Part shown: positions 21,081-30,981 of the stretch, piece by piece
Position numbering within the stretch: position 1 is the first letter of the stretch
Layout: each line of letters begins with the position of its first letter
Source of the DNA: Oncomelania hupensis
Taxonomy: Eukaryota > Mollusca > Gastropoda > Littorinimorpha > Pomatiopsidae
Length of the DNA: 64,000 bases
NCBI GenBank assembly: GCA_036898135.1
Contig: CM072512.1
Span: 10,414,428-10,478,427, forward strand
Direction: 5' to 3'
Notes under the pieces: model-generated
What the model was told of the DNA's origin: nothing
Database searches by the model: none
The model's input: only the letters and a program-made list of their open reading frames with translations
Position numbers and translations under genes: made by a program

Positions 21081-21705
21081 TGTTACACTCCGTTTGATGG
21101 TGGTGTTTTCTATCAGTATTTGATTCAGCCCCGATGCTTGAATTCCTGATAGGTGTGTAACTCAGATTCGTTTATCCACGCAGCCTGCTCACTCAGCAGC
21201 AACAAGGCAAAGTCTTCGTATGAAGTTTTCCATATTTATTCAGCACACATCAACAACTGCATACAATCGCCTTTCCACTCTCCTCTTTTTACTTTCCAAC
21301 TCACTATCAACAACAACACATTCAACACTATTTTGAAACAGTGCGGCGCTTAAATAGTCTCCAGAACAATTTAGAACACGGTAGATGACGCACTACCACC
21401 AATCAAATTTAAAGATCGTCATCACTGACATACGTCATACATCTTTCTAAACATTCCAGGAAATCTCATATATCCCGAAACTTCGATCGATAGTAAACAA
21501 GCGGATCTAGAGAATTCTCCAATAATATCGACTAACGAAGATTATCAACGTTATACAAAGCTTCTTCTTACAACAATGCAAACTCAAATCAAAGGTAAAT
21601 ACACTCTATTATTGCATGCTTTGCAAAATAAAACGAACAGATCTATCGCGCGCGCCTCACACATCATATCGTCACACGCACCATCATGCGCGTTTCAACG
21701 TAACA
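21081..21705 (-). repeat. 3' LTR of the Gmr1-like element
   Basis: Bounded by TGTTAC...GTAACA. Read on the minus strand it has TATTTAAG (TATA-like, near 21350) and GAATAAAT (poly(A) signal, near 21235). It lacks a 9 bp stretch present in the other LTR near 30068. Confidence 0.93.
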
Positions 21706-21718
21706 TAACCCCCCACTC
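21706..21718 (-). promoter_or_regulatory. Polypurine tract
   Basis: Minus-strand GAGTGGGGGGTTA lies directly inside the 3' LTR, the expected plus-strand primer site for reverse transcription. Confidence 0.7.
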
Positions 21719-21913
21719 AAGAAGAAATTTACCCAATTTCTTTTAACAACGTTGAAACGTAATGCACAAACAAAGTACAGAATTAAAACTTATTTCAGAC
21801 TGACTGAACACTGTCAATGTTCTCAGTTCATTCACTCAGAGTCAATGGTTTTCATCCTCAAATCTGTCCGGATAGTGTTAATGTTCACAGTTCATCCACA
21901 TAGTCAATGTTCT

Positions 21914-22402
21914 TTACTCACACACTCTGCTGAGGAAGTCCGCACCAACATTGTCTGATCCATTAATAGATTCTACTCTCATGTTAAAGTTCTGCAAGTA
22001 CATAGCCCATCTCATGATCCGACTGTTCACAAACTTGGCAGAGTTCAAGTAATTTAACGGCTTGTGATCAGTCTGCAGCACGAACTTCACTCCTTGAAGG
22101 TACAGTTCGAACTTCCGGATTCCCCATATGATGGCAAGGCACTCCTTCTCCATGGTCGAGTAATTTTTCTCAGCCCTGGACAGCTTCTTGCTGGCGTAAC
22201 TGACCGGAAAGAGTTTCCCTTCGTGTTCTTGCATCAGTATGGCGCCGATGCCATCGTCCGCTGTGTCTGTTCTTAAGACGAATTTCTTGGAAGTGTCAGG
22301 CAGTCGTAGCACCGGATCCTTCGAAAGGAGGTCGCGCACAGTCTGGTATGCCTTCTCCTGAGACGGTCCCCACTGCACTTGGTTCGGACAGCCTTTCCGC
22401 AA
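21914..22402 (-). pseudogene. Gmr1-like pol: RNase H domain
   Basis: This frame encodes a Ty3/gypsy RNase H and ends at SRVCE near 21914. Visible motifs are QVQWGPSQEKAYQTVRDLL, FVLRTDTADDGIGAILMQ (first Asp), MEKECLAIIWGIRKFELYL (Glu), FVLQTDHKPL (second Asp) and DNVGADFLSR. It is in a different frame from the RT just upstream, so a 1-base-type shift near 22400 separates the two domains in this copy. It is the C-terminal end of pol; nothing resembling integrase follows, which confirms the unusual order. Confidence 0.9.
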
Positions 22403-24134
22403 CCAGGTCCGACAGAGGTGCTGTGATGGCTGAGTAGTTCGGTACGAACTCCCTATAATACCCAGCCAATCCCAGGAAAGATCGCACCTGCTTCTTTGTT
22501 TGGGGACGTGGAGCGTTCAGAATCTTGGTGACGTTTTCTAGCAGAAGCCCCTTTTGTCCTTCTCTCAGCGAGTGGCCAATAAAGTCGACATTGTCAGTTC
22601 CCAGAATGCACTTACTGGGTCTCACGGTCAAGTTGGGTTCTGTGAGACGGTGAAACAGCTCCCTCAAGGTCTGCAGATGCTCTTCCCAGGTGTGGGTGTG
22701 GACTAGCAGGTCGTCCCAGTAAAACACGACGTTGTCCATCCCTTTGAGCATCTTCCTCATTCCTCTCTTCAGGGTAGCTCCGCTGTTGACCATGTCAAAG
22801 GGCATCCTTAGGCACTCGTACGTCCCATCAGGAGTTATGAAAGCAGTCTTTGGTATGTCCTGTTGACGCACGGGGACTTGCCAATAACCCTTGCTGAGGT
22901 CAATCTTTGAGAAGATTTTACTCCCCGATAGTTGGCGGAAGAGGTCTGTTGCAGTAGGCATCGGCTCGGGGTCGAAGACGGTGATCTTATTAACCTTCCT
23001 GTAGTCGATGCATACTCTGTTGCTCCCGTCCTTCTTCTTCACGACCACGACAGGGGACGCGTAGGGGGAACTGGACCCCCTGATGATGCACATCTTCAGC
23101 ATCTCATCGATATCTTTCTTCAAGGATTCACGGGCCTTGAAAGGGATCGGAAAGGGTTTGGATCGAACAGGGATATTTGAAGTGAGGTGGACTTCATGCT
23201 CGACCAAAGTCGTAGAGCCTGGGACATCATTGAAGCTATGGGGAAACTCGCCCATAAGGTCCTTGAGCTCCAACTTTTGACCTTCCGTCAAGCTCGGTCC
23301 TAGCTTAACATCATCGATGCCTTCTTTGCTGTGGAAGTCTCCTAGTTCCAACAGTTCCTCGCTGTCAAAGCTGTCGTCGATCTCAGCTGCTGTTGCTACG
23401 TGTACAGTCTCTGGCGGCCTCTCCACGAACAGCTTAAGGAGGTTGGCGTGGTATATCTTGGAATGCTGGCCGACCTTCACCTTGTAGTCGTTGATTCCCA
23501 CCACGGTCTCCACTTCGTACAGGTCTTTCCACTGCATCAGCAACTTATTGTGGTCGGTAGGTAGCAGTACCAGTACTTTGTTGCCAGGTTTGAACTTCCT
23601 GTTCACAGCCCTACGATCATAGTAGTGCTTTCCACAGTCCTGGGACTTCTTCAGGTTTTGTCTTGCTATCCCGAGAGTCTGCTCCAGCTTCTCCCGTAGC
23701 TCAAACACGTACTGGTAGCTGTTCTTCACCTCTGGGGTGTCCACTTCCTTCGTCCACAGTTCTTTCAGGATGTGCATCGGTCCTCGGATGGTTCTTCCGT
23801 ACAGCAGCTCGAACGGAGAAAAGCCGGTGGACTCTTGCGGTACTTTTCTGTAGGCGAAAAGTAGGGCGTTGATGTAGCGATGCCATTGTCTGGGCTGCTT
23901 GCTGCATAGTTTCTTCAGGGTGGACTTCAGCGTAGCATTGAACTTCTCGACAAGCCCGTTGCACATTGGATGGTAGGGTGTCGTAGTCAAATGCCGGATG
24001 TTCAGCAGTTTGTTGACCTCCTTCATGCAGTCAGAGACGAACTGCGTCCCGAGGTCTGTCAGGATTTCTTCGGGCACTCCAAGTCTACTGAACATGTCCA
24101 CCAGTGCCTCTGTTACAGTTTCAGTGTCAATCTT
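22403..24134 (-). pseudogene. Gmr1-like pol: integrase C-half and reverse transcriptase
   Basis: This reads on from the in-frame stop at 24135. Counted from the Met at 24101, it has integrase ILTDLGTQF (second Asp about 16) and NGLVEKFNATLK (catalytic Glu about 52), then a C-terminal module with FKPGNKVLVLLP and WKDLYEVETVVG that resembles the GPY/F region. Without a break it runs into RT: VKKKDGSNRVCIDYRKVNKI (about 355), KIDLSKGYWQVP (Asp about 401), MPFDMVNSGATL, FYWDD (catalytic box about 460-464) and FLGLAGYYREFV (about 542). YWDD and MPFDM are unusual forms of the common Y-x-DD and MPFGL boxes. After SDLVAERL the frame is lost. Confidence 0.92.
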
Positions 24135-25328
24135 CTACAGTGGCACTGCTTCTGGGTACCGAGTCGCATAGTCCACTAAAGTCAGTACCCACCGAAGACC
24201 TTCTTCACTCGGAGGTCTTATTTCGCCGATTAAGTCTAAGGCCACCCTCTTGAAAGGTCGGTCGATCAGAGGCATCCTCTGCATTGGCACTTTCGGGACC
24301 CTTCCTCGAGGTATGGTCTTCTGGCAAATGTCACATGATCGGCAGAAACGGCTGACGTCCGCATGAAGTCCTGGCCAGTAGAACACCTCCTGGATTCTAT
24401 CCGACGTCTTCTTGATACCTAGGTGACCTCCCATGATGGAGTCGTGAGCTACTTCCATCACTTGGCGCCTTAGGGGTAACGGTACCAAGACTTGACGTAG
24501 TGGTTTATCTCCGTTGACCCTCGGGTGCTGGAAGATTCTGTACAGGATCTTGGCCTCCACCTCGAAATAGACCGTGCCACTGCCCTTGGTCACGTGGTCT
24601 TGGCGGTTCCTGTACTTGTTTAAAGTGTTATTAGCTTCCTGGAGCTGGATCAGCTTATCTCTGTCCACGATGGCAGCTTTGTAGTTGTCGGCGACCTTCA
24701 GTGGCGTAGACGTCTTGTCTCTCTTGGCCTGGGCCCTGGTAGTAACAGCACCGACGATCTTTGGTCGGCAGGGCTGAGCCGGAGTAGCCACATTGTCTCG
24801 TAGCAGCTCTGTAAGGTCTCCATCGGGAAATGGCAATGGATCCTCCTCCACAACTTCGACACGTTGGGTTGATGCAGGACTCCACTCTGGATCGGGGTCG
24901 TCGGGTCGCCTCGCGCCGTCGATATTCCCGATCATCAAATCGTATAGCGGCTTCTTCAGGCAAACCGCTTCTACTTCGCCTATGTAGATAGGGGTGCTGA
25001 CTTGAATTTTTGCAACTGGCGCTTTCACACATTTGCTGTCGGCCATAAGTGTCCATTTAGAATCGCCAGTGAACTGTTCTTTAGCGATTAGGTCTTCCCT
25101 GACGATGACCCCACTGCAGCCAGAGTCTCTTAAGACAGTCACTTCATGATTTCCAACGCTTCCCTTGGAAACAGGCATGTTCTGGACGGTCACAGCTGCG
25201 CTGGCGACGACGGGGATGGATTTCCCGTTGGCAAGGAGGAGTTGGCCATCAGTCATGCACTCTTGCACGTCCGCAGGAGTAGCTGCGCGCTCGGTCTCGC
25301 TCGGAAGAATGACGCTCCCGCCGCACAC
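24135..25328 (-). pseudogene. Gmr1-like pol: protease and integrase N-half
   Basis: Aspartic protease VTVLRDSGCSGVIV (active DSG about 68-70; Ser rather than the usual Thr) with LMIGN as flap-like element. A linker follows, then an integrase zinc finger (AHDSIMGGHLG, with CRSCDICQ at about 329-336: HHCC) and the start of the catalytic core, ALDLIGEIRPPSEE (first Asp about 365) and LVDYATRYPEAVPL. A TAG at 24135-24137 then interrupts the core in frame. The start is shared with gag: the gag frame ends with TGA at 25253-25255, overlapping this frame in a -1 relation, as expected for ribosomal frameshift expression. Confidence 0.9.
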
Positions 25329-26125
25329 TTGATGGTCAGATCTACTGGTTTGCGTTGATTGGAGAACCGCCTATGCCGGTTGCCCGCCGCTGCATTGTCC
25401 GTACTGCTCCGCTGTTCGCTACTTTTGTTTTGAGGACAGTTAGCCGCTCTGTGGTCTTTAGCGTTGCAGGTGAAACAGCCTCTTGAATGCCCTTCCCTGG
25501 GAGGTGGCGTTTAGTCCGTCTGTCTCTGGCTCGTCTGGCTCCCCTGGATCTGGTTCCCATGGTTTGCAGTTTTCTGAAATGGCTTCGTCGCCTTGGGTGG
25601 CCCTAGCGTTTTCCCGTGAGCGAGGAGATATCTTTCAGCAACCTCGGTCACATCATTTAGCGTCTGCAGCTTCTGTAATTCTAAGTGGGTCGCCAAGTCC
25701 TTGTGACAGGCATTGAGGAACTGCTCCTTCACAATCAGGTCATGGAGACTATCGTAAGACTTCCCTTTTCCTGATAGTTCCACCCACTTGTGTAAGTATG
25801 ACGACAGGCGCTCCACAAATTGCTTTGGTGTCTCGTCTGACAGAGGTCGGCATTCACGGAAGCGTTAACGGTAGCCCTTCTCTGTGAAGCTGTAGCAATG
25901 CAATAGGGCCTCTTTCAAGACATCGTAGTTTTTGGCGTCATTGTTCGACAGTCTGGTGTAAACTTCCAGCGCTTGCCCCGTCAGAAGTGCACTCAGTCGA
26001 ATTGCCCAGTCTTGAGGTTGCCAGTTAGAGCTTTCAGCGAACCTTTCGAATCTCGCCAGATAACTGTCAATCTGGTCCTTCCCGTCGACAAAAGCTGGCA
26101 ATTTTGGAGCCGTATGGTCGTTGGT

Positions 26126-28940
26126 CGAAAGGCCTAGGTGAAACAACGACTGATAAAGGCCACAAGCTCTATTTCAGCGGTAGAGATGACAGGCACGAAC
26201 ACGGCGTTGGATTCTTGGTCCACAAGAACATTCTAGCCACTGTCATGGGTTGCCGCCCCGTCTCCAGTAGACTCATTACCATCCGTCTGAGAGCAACCCC
26301 TTTCAACATTACCATCATCCAGGCCTATGCCCCAACATCAGACTATGAAGACAGCGAAGTGGAGGATTTTTATGAAAATCTACAGGCGGTCCTTGACCAA
26401 GTGACGAAGAAGGACATAGTCATAGTGCAAGGAGACTGGAATGCCAAGGTTGGCCAAGATGCGCACCACAACTGGGGAGACACATGCGGACCCCACTGCA
26501 ACAACGAGACAAATGACAGGGGCCTGAGGCTATTGGAGTTTGCCAGATACAACAATCTGGTACTGGCAAACACGCTTGGTCTCCACAAAAAATCCAGACG
26601 ATGGACATGGCACAGTCCCGGCGGGGAACATCACAACCAGATCGACTACATCATGGTCAAAAAACGCTTCAGATCAAGCATCAACATTGGCAGGACACGC
26701 ACTTTTCCAGGAGCAGACATTGGAAGTGACCACGATCTCGTGATGATGTCTTTCCGGCTCCATTTGAAGAGAGTAAATACAGCAAAGTGCACTAGGCTGA
26801 AGTTCGACCTGGACAAACTGCAAGACCCGGAGGTGGCAAAAATATTTCAGGCCACAATTGGAGGGAAATTTGCACCACTGCTTATTTTGGGGGCAGGCGA
26901 AGTAGATGTCAACACCATGACCAATACCTTCAACTCAGCTGTAACAGATGCCGCCACTGAGATCCTTGGCAAGCACCGACCAAAGAAGAAGCCGTGGATC
27001 ACACCTGAACTTTTGGATCTGTGTGATAAACGAAGAGAGTTAAAAAAGAAAAAGAACACCTCACAGGGAGCTGATGTCTACCGAAAAATCAACAATGACA
27101 TCCGAAAAGGCATGCGCACAGCAAAGGAGAACTGGATAGAAGATCAATGCCAGGAAATAGAGAACAATCTGAACAAGAACAACAGCAAGAAGGCCTACCA
27201 GACTGTGAAGCGGCTGACAAGTGTTAAACAGCCCAAAGTCTCCACTATCCAAAGCAAGTCTGGCATTTGCCTTACAGAAGAACAAGAAGTCTTGGACAGA
27301 TGGACAGAGTACTGCTCTGACCTTTACAACCATACACCAAATGGAGACCCATCAGTTCTAGCATGTCCCGAGAGCAGAGAAGAAGAAGAAATCCTCCCAA
27401 TTCTCCGGGAAGAAGTTGAGGCAGCAGTGCAATCGCTGAAGAAAGGGAAGTCAGCGGGAGTGGACAACATACCAGCGGAACTGCTACAAGCAGGAGGAGA
27501 AGCGATGACTGATGCTCTCACCATTATCTGTAACAAGATCTGGCAGAGTGGGGAATGGCCTACACCATGGACCCAGTCGCTTGTCATCACTCTTCCCAAA
27601 AAAGGTAACCTTCAGGAGTGTGAAAATTACCGCACCATCAGCCTCATCAGCCATCCCAGCAAGGTCCTCCTGAAAATAATACTCAACAGGTTGAAACCAC
27701 AAGCTGAACAAATCATAGCTGAAGAACAAGCAGGATTCATGGCAGGGCGAAGTACCACTGAACAGATTTTCAACCTCAGAATAATCTGTGAGAAATACCT
27801 ACAGCACCAACAACATCTATATCATGTGTTCATAGACTTCAAGAAGGCATTTGACCGAGTCTGGCATGCAGCTCTATTGGCAACCATGAAAGTGTACAAC
27901 ATCAGCCCGAAAATTATAGAAGTCATCAAAAGCCTGTATGACAAGGCTACCAGTGCAGTCCTCCATAACAGCGTCATCGGGAACTGGTTCAGAACAACAA
28001 TCGGTGTGCGTCAAGGATGCCTACTCTCTCCAACACTCTTCAACATCTTCCTAGAGCGCATCATGTCAGATGCTCTTGCAGATCACGAAGGCACAGTCAG
28101 CATAGGGGGCAGAGCAATCTCCAATCTTCGTTTTGCGGATGATATTGATGGATTGGCTGGAGAGGAACAAGAACTTGAACAGCTTGTACAGAGGCTTGAC
28201 ACCACCTCCAGAGCTTATGGAATGGAAATAAGTGCAGAGAAGACCAAAATGATGACCAACAACACCAATGGCATCAACACGGACATCAAAGTACAAGGCC
28301 AATCCCTCAACACAGTGCACAGCTTCAAATATTTAGGAGCCATTGTGTCAGACAATGGGTCTCGACAGGAAGTCCTCTCCAGGATCGCACAAACAACTGC
28401 TGCCCTGACAAGGTTGAAGCCCATTTGGAAAGACAGAACCATCAGTCTACATTCCAAAGTAAGACTGCTGCGTTCTCTGGTCATGTCCATCTTCCTATAT
28501 GCTTGCGAAGCATGGACCCTCACAGCAGACCTCCAACGAAGAATACAAAGCATGGAGATGAGGTGCTACAGAAGACTTCTGGGCATTTCCTATACCCAAC
28601 ACATCACCAACGACGAAGTCCGACAGACCATCACACAAGCCATTGGACAACACGATGACCTGCTCACAGTGGTGAAGAAACGGAAACTCCGATGGTATGG
28701 CCACGTCACCAGATCATCAGGCCTTGCAAAGACCATTCTGCAAGGCACAGTGCAAGGAGGTAGAAGAAGGGGGAGACCGAAAAAGAGGTGGGAGGACAAC
28801 ATTCGAGAATGGACTGGTTTGACACTGAGCGAAGCCATGGGGGCTGCTGAGGACAGAGAAAGATGGAGTATGCTGGTTAAACGATCATCTGTGGTGCCCC
28901 TACGACCTTCGGGTTATGGGATAGGATAGGATAGGATAGG
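26126..28940 (+). mobile_element. RTE-like LINE copy 2, nested in the LTR element
   Basis: A 5'-truncated insertion starting within the endonuclease ([12 protein letters not shown]) and ending in (GGATA)n. TSDs are ATGGTCGTTGGT (26114-26125) and ATGGTCTTTGGT (28941-28952), one mismatch in 12. It is opposite in orientation to its host LTR element and therefore younger than it. Confidence 0.93.
26128..28929 (+). CDS. Endonuclease-reverse transcriptase, 5'-truncated RTE copy 2
   Basis: Open without a stop for about 930 codons. It lacks the N-terminal extension and the first endonuclease motifs (GTWNVRTL and the ISELRW Glu). It keeps [26 protein letters not shown], the full RT ([26 protein letters not shown]) and [15 protein letters not shown] few residues differ from copy 1 (LLATMKV for LWATMKV; GISYTQ for CISYTQ). 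The first codons of the open frame come from the gag flank, so there is no native start. The stop again lies in the GGATAG tail. Confidence 0.88.
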   Translation, partial: KGLGETTTDKGHKLYFSGRDDRHEHGVGFLVHKNILATVMGCRPVSSRLITIRLRATPFNITIIQAYAPTSDYEDSEVEDFYENLQAVLDQVTKKDIVIVQGDWNAKVGQDAHHNWGDTCGPHCNNETNDRGLRLLEFARYNNLVLANTLGLHKKSRRWTWHSPGGEHHNQIDYIMVKKRFRSSINIGRTRTFPGADIGSDHDLVMMSFRLHLKRVNTAKCTRLKFDLDKLQDPEVAKIFQATIGGKFAPLLILGAGEVDVNTMTNTFNSAVTDAATEILGKHRPKKKPWITPELLDLCDKRRELKKKKNTSQGADVYRKINNDIRKGMRTAKENWIEDQCQEIENNLNKNNSKKAYQTVKRLTSVKQPKVSTIQSKSGICLTEEQEVLDRWTEYCSDLYNHTPNGDPSVLACPESREEEEILPILREEVEAAVQSLKKGKSAGVDNIPAELLQAGGEAMTDALTIICNKIWQSGEWPTPWTQSLVITLPKKGNLQECENYRTISLISHPSKVLLKIILNRLKPQAEQIIAEEQAGFMAGRSTTEQIFNLRIICEKYLQHQQHLYHVFIDFKKAFDRVWHAALLATMKVYNISPKIIEVIKSLYDKATSAVLHNSVIGNWFRTTIGVRQGCLLSPTLFNIFLERIMSDALADHEGTVSIGGRAISNLRFADDIDGLAGEEQELEQLVQRLDTTSRAYGMEISAEKTKMMTNNTNGINTDIKVQGQSLNTVHSFKYLGAIVSDNGSRQEVLSRIAQTTAALTRLKPIWKDRTISLHSKVRLLRSLVMSIFLYACEAWTLTADLQRRIQSMEMRCYRRLLGISYTQHITNDEVRQTITQAIGQHDDLLTVVKKRKLRWYGHVTRSSGLAKTILQGTVQGGRRRGRPKKRWEDNIREWTGLTLSEAMGAAEDRERWSMLVKRSSVVPLRPSGYGIG

Positions 28941-29282
28941 ATGGTCTTTGGTGACTTGTGGCGCATGCTGATTGTTTTGAATACGCGCCAACTCTAGCTG
29001 GTACTGACGATCAGCTTCTCTTTCCTCACGCCTGCGCTCATCTTCTCTTTCTTGCCGCTGCTGTTCAATTTCCAGACGCTTCAGTTCAAATTCTCTTTCT
29101 TCTCGGCGACGCTGTTCTTCCTTTTCTAGACGCTTCTCTTCTAACTCCCTTTCTTCGCGCCGTCGCTGTACTTCTCTTTCTTCACGCAATATTCTCTCCG
29201 GAATTTGACGTACTCCGACAGCTGTTTGCCTTTTAGGTTTAGTTCAAACCCTTTCTGCCAGAAGTCATCCATCTTGATGCTT

Positions 29283-29331
29283 TTCTGGAAAGTTCTTTTC
29301 TGGAAAGTTCTTTTCTGGAAAGTTCTTGACT
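29283..29331. repeat. 17 bp tandem repeat in the LTR-element leader
   Basis: TTCTGGAAAGTTCTTTT-type units, about three copies, lie just upstream of the gag ATG on the minus strand, within the 5' untranslated leader (29273-29788). Confidence 0.8.
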
Positions 29332-29767
29332 GTGCTGTACCTTTCTAGACTGTTCTAGAACAGCACGCTTTCTGCAGTAGCGCTGATGCTTGTCACTAGT
29401 CGCCTTCGCTGACGCAGGCCCCGCTGTCCTCGTCGTATGCGACGCTGCACCACGCTGTTGTTGATGTACACGCTCCTGTGCTGAAGTAGACGCGACGTTC
29501 ACTCGTCGCTCTCTCTAATACTGGCGATGTAGCTCCGAGACTGTCCCTCGACGTAGTCTTGCGGCAGCCACGTAGTCCCGATCTGTTGTTCGCTCACGAA
29601 ACAACTCTTCAGCGACTACACGCCCTTGCAGTCAACCCGAATTTATCGGATGTAGTCCCAGTATGTTGGCCCCTCCCGACGCAACTTGTTGGCGGCTACC
29701 CTCGATGACTGCCTCTCGTAACGTTGACTCGCTTGTTGTAGCGGTTGAACCCTTGGCTATGGCGTGA

Positions 29768-29785
29768 ATCACGGCTTGGCCCCCA
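29768..29785 (-). promoter_or_regulatory. Probable primer binding site
   Basis: Minus-strand TGGGGGCCAAGCCGTGAT lies three bases inside the 5' LTR. It begins TGG, as needed to pair with a tRNA CCA end. I did not assign the tRNA. Confidence 0.55.
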
Positions 29786-29788
29786 AAA

Positions 29789-30424
29789 TGTTACACTCCG
29801 TTTGATGGTGGTGTTTTCTATCAGTATTTGATTCAGCCCCGATGCTTGAATTCCTGATAGGTGTGTAACTCAGATTCGTTTATCCACGCAGCCTGCTCAC
29901 TCAGCAGCAACAAGGCAAAGTCTTCGTATGAAGTTTTCCACTTTTATTCAGCACACATCAACAACTGCATACAATCGCCTTTCCACTCTCCTCTTTTTAC
30001 TTTCCAACTCACTATCAACAACAACACATTCAACACTATTTTGAAACAGTGCGGCGCTTAAATAGTCTCTTGATACTCCAGAACAATTTAGAACACGGTA
30101 GATGACGCACCACCACCAATCAAATTTAAAGATCGTCATCACTGACTTACGTCATACATCTTTCTAAACATTCCAGGAACGTTCTCATATATCCCGAAAC
30201 TTCGATCGATAGTAAACAAGCGGATCTAGAGAATTCTCCAATAATATCGACTAACGAAGATTATCAACGTTATACAAAGCTTCTTCTAACAACAATGCAA
30301 ACTCAAATCAAAGGTAAATACACTTTATTATTGCACGCTTTGCAAAATAAAACGAACAGATCTATCGCGCGCGCCTCACACATAATATCGTCACACGCAC
30401 AATCATGCGCGTTTCAACGTAACA
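29789..30424 (-). repeat. 5' LTR of the Gmr1-like element
   Basis: TGTTAC...GTAACA ends, colinear with 21081-21705. Carries the TATTTAAG and GAATAAA signals on the minus strand. Confidence 0.93.
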
Positions 30425-30666
30425 GTGTGTGTGTGTGTGAGTTTGTGTATGCGTGTGTCAACTTGTGTGTGTGTGTGTGTGGCGGTGGAGGGAGGGGGTG
30501 AGGGTGATGGTGTATGTGTGTGTGTGTCTGTGTGAGAGAGGGAACGAGCTGCGTTGTGTGTTTTTTTTTTCGCGGTGCACGAGCGAGCTCGAGATGTGCG
30601 CCTATAGAGCTCTATTAAATTAGAGGTCAGGCGCCAAATAAATATTATTAGTAGGCCTGGTAGGCC

Positions 30667-30720
<54 letters not shown>

Positions 30721-30740
30721 AAGTAGTAGTAGTAGTATTG

Positions 30741-30828
<88 letters not shown>

Positions 30829-30829
30829 A

Positions 30830-30878
<49 letters not shown>

Positions 30879-30880
30879 GG
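30425..30880. repeat. Compound microsatellites: (TG)n, (AGT)n, (ATT)n, (GTT)n
   Basis: (TG)n-rich DNA at 30425-30530 continues the insertion site of the LTR element. (TAG)n lies at 30668-30735 and (ATT)n/(GTT)n/(ATT)n at 30745-30877. A degenerate TCTATTCTA array follows at about 30900-30965. Long Asn/Ile/Tyr runs in translation are artefacts. Confidence 0.9.
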
Positions 30881-30981
30881 TCAAACAAGGCTAAATCTAG
30901 TCTATTCTATCCTAGTCCATTCTATTCAATTCTAGTCTAGTCTATCCTACTCTATTCTACTCTAGTCTGTGCTTATTGCAG

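Larger units (their letters stand above)
25256..29272 (-). pseudogene. Gmr1-like gag with coiled coil, SCAN-like capsid and zinc knuckle; split by a LINE
   Basis: A likely start ATG at 29272 gives MDDFWQKGFELNLKGKQLSE. After a frameshift near 29200 comes an Arg/Glu-rich coiled coil (REEREVQRRREERELEEKR). The LINE at 26126-28940 is inserted next. Then FVDGKDQIDSYLARFERFAE, WAIRLSALLTGQALEVY, and a region ending DLIVKEQFLNACHKDLATHL that resembles the SCAN domain (EQFLxxLPxxLxxW-type core). A CX2CX4HX4C zinc knuckle lies at about 25440-25480. In-frame stops are at 25865-25867 and 25511-25513. Gag would form the particle and bind RNA; this copy cannot make it whole. The coil and capsid frames agree once the LINE and one TSD are discounted. 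Confidence 0.87.
21081..30424 (-). mobile_element. Ty3/gypsy-type LTR retrotransposon, Gmr1-like gene order
   Basis: Two LTRs (625 and 636 bp; by eye about ten substitutions and two small indels apart) bound an internal region read on the minus strand. Its order is gag (coiled coil, SCAN-like capsid, zinc knuckle), protease, integrase, reverse transcriptase, RNase H. Placing integrase before RT is the Ty1/copia order, yet the RT and RNase H are Ty3/gypsy in type; this combination defines the Gmr1 lineage. The flanks show GTGTG on both sides (21076-21080, 30425-30429) within (TG)n. A 2.8 kb RTE LINE is nested in gag. In-frame stops in gag and integrase and two frameshifts (near 29200 in gag, near 22400 in pol) make this copy non-autonomous. 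No env. Confidence 0.92.

Noticed and set aside
22932..23872. + strand frames over the LTR element pol
   Set aside because: Antisense shadows of integrase/RT.
21081..30424. Endogenous retrovirus with env
   Set aside because: Only about 200 bp separate RNase H from the 3' LTR; no env-like frame.
30403..30888. Long Asn/Leu/Ile/Tyr homopolymer-rich frames (also 31372-31599, 35462-35819, 55377-55868, 37280-37462)
   Set aside because: They are translations of (ATT)n, (AGT)n, (CAA)n and related microsatellites on either strand; no start context, splice sites or conserved residues.
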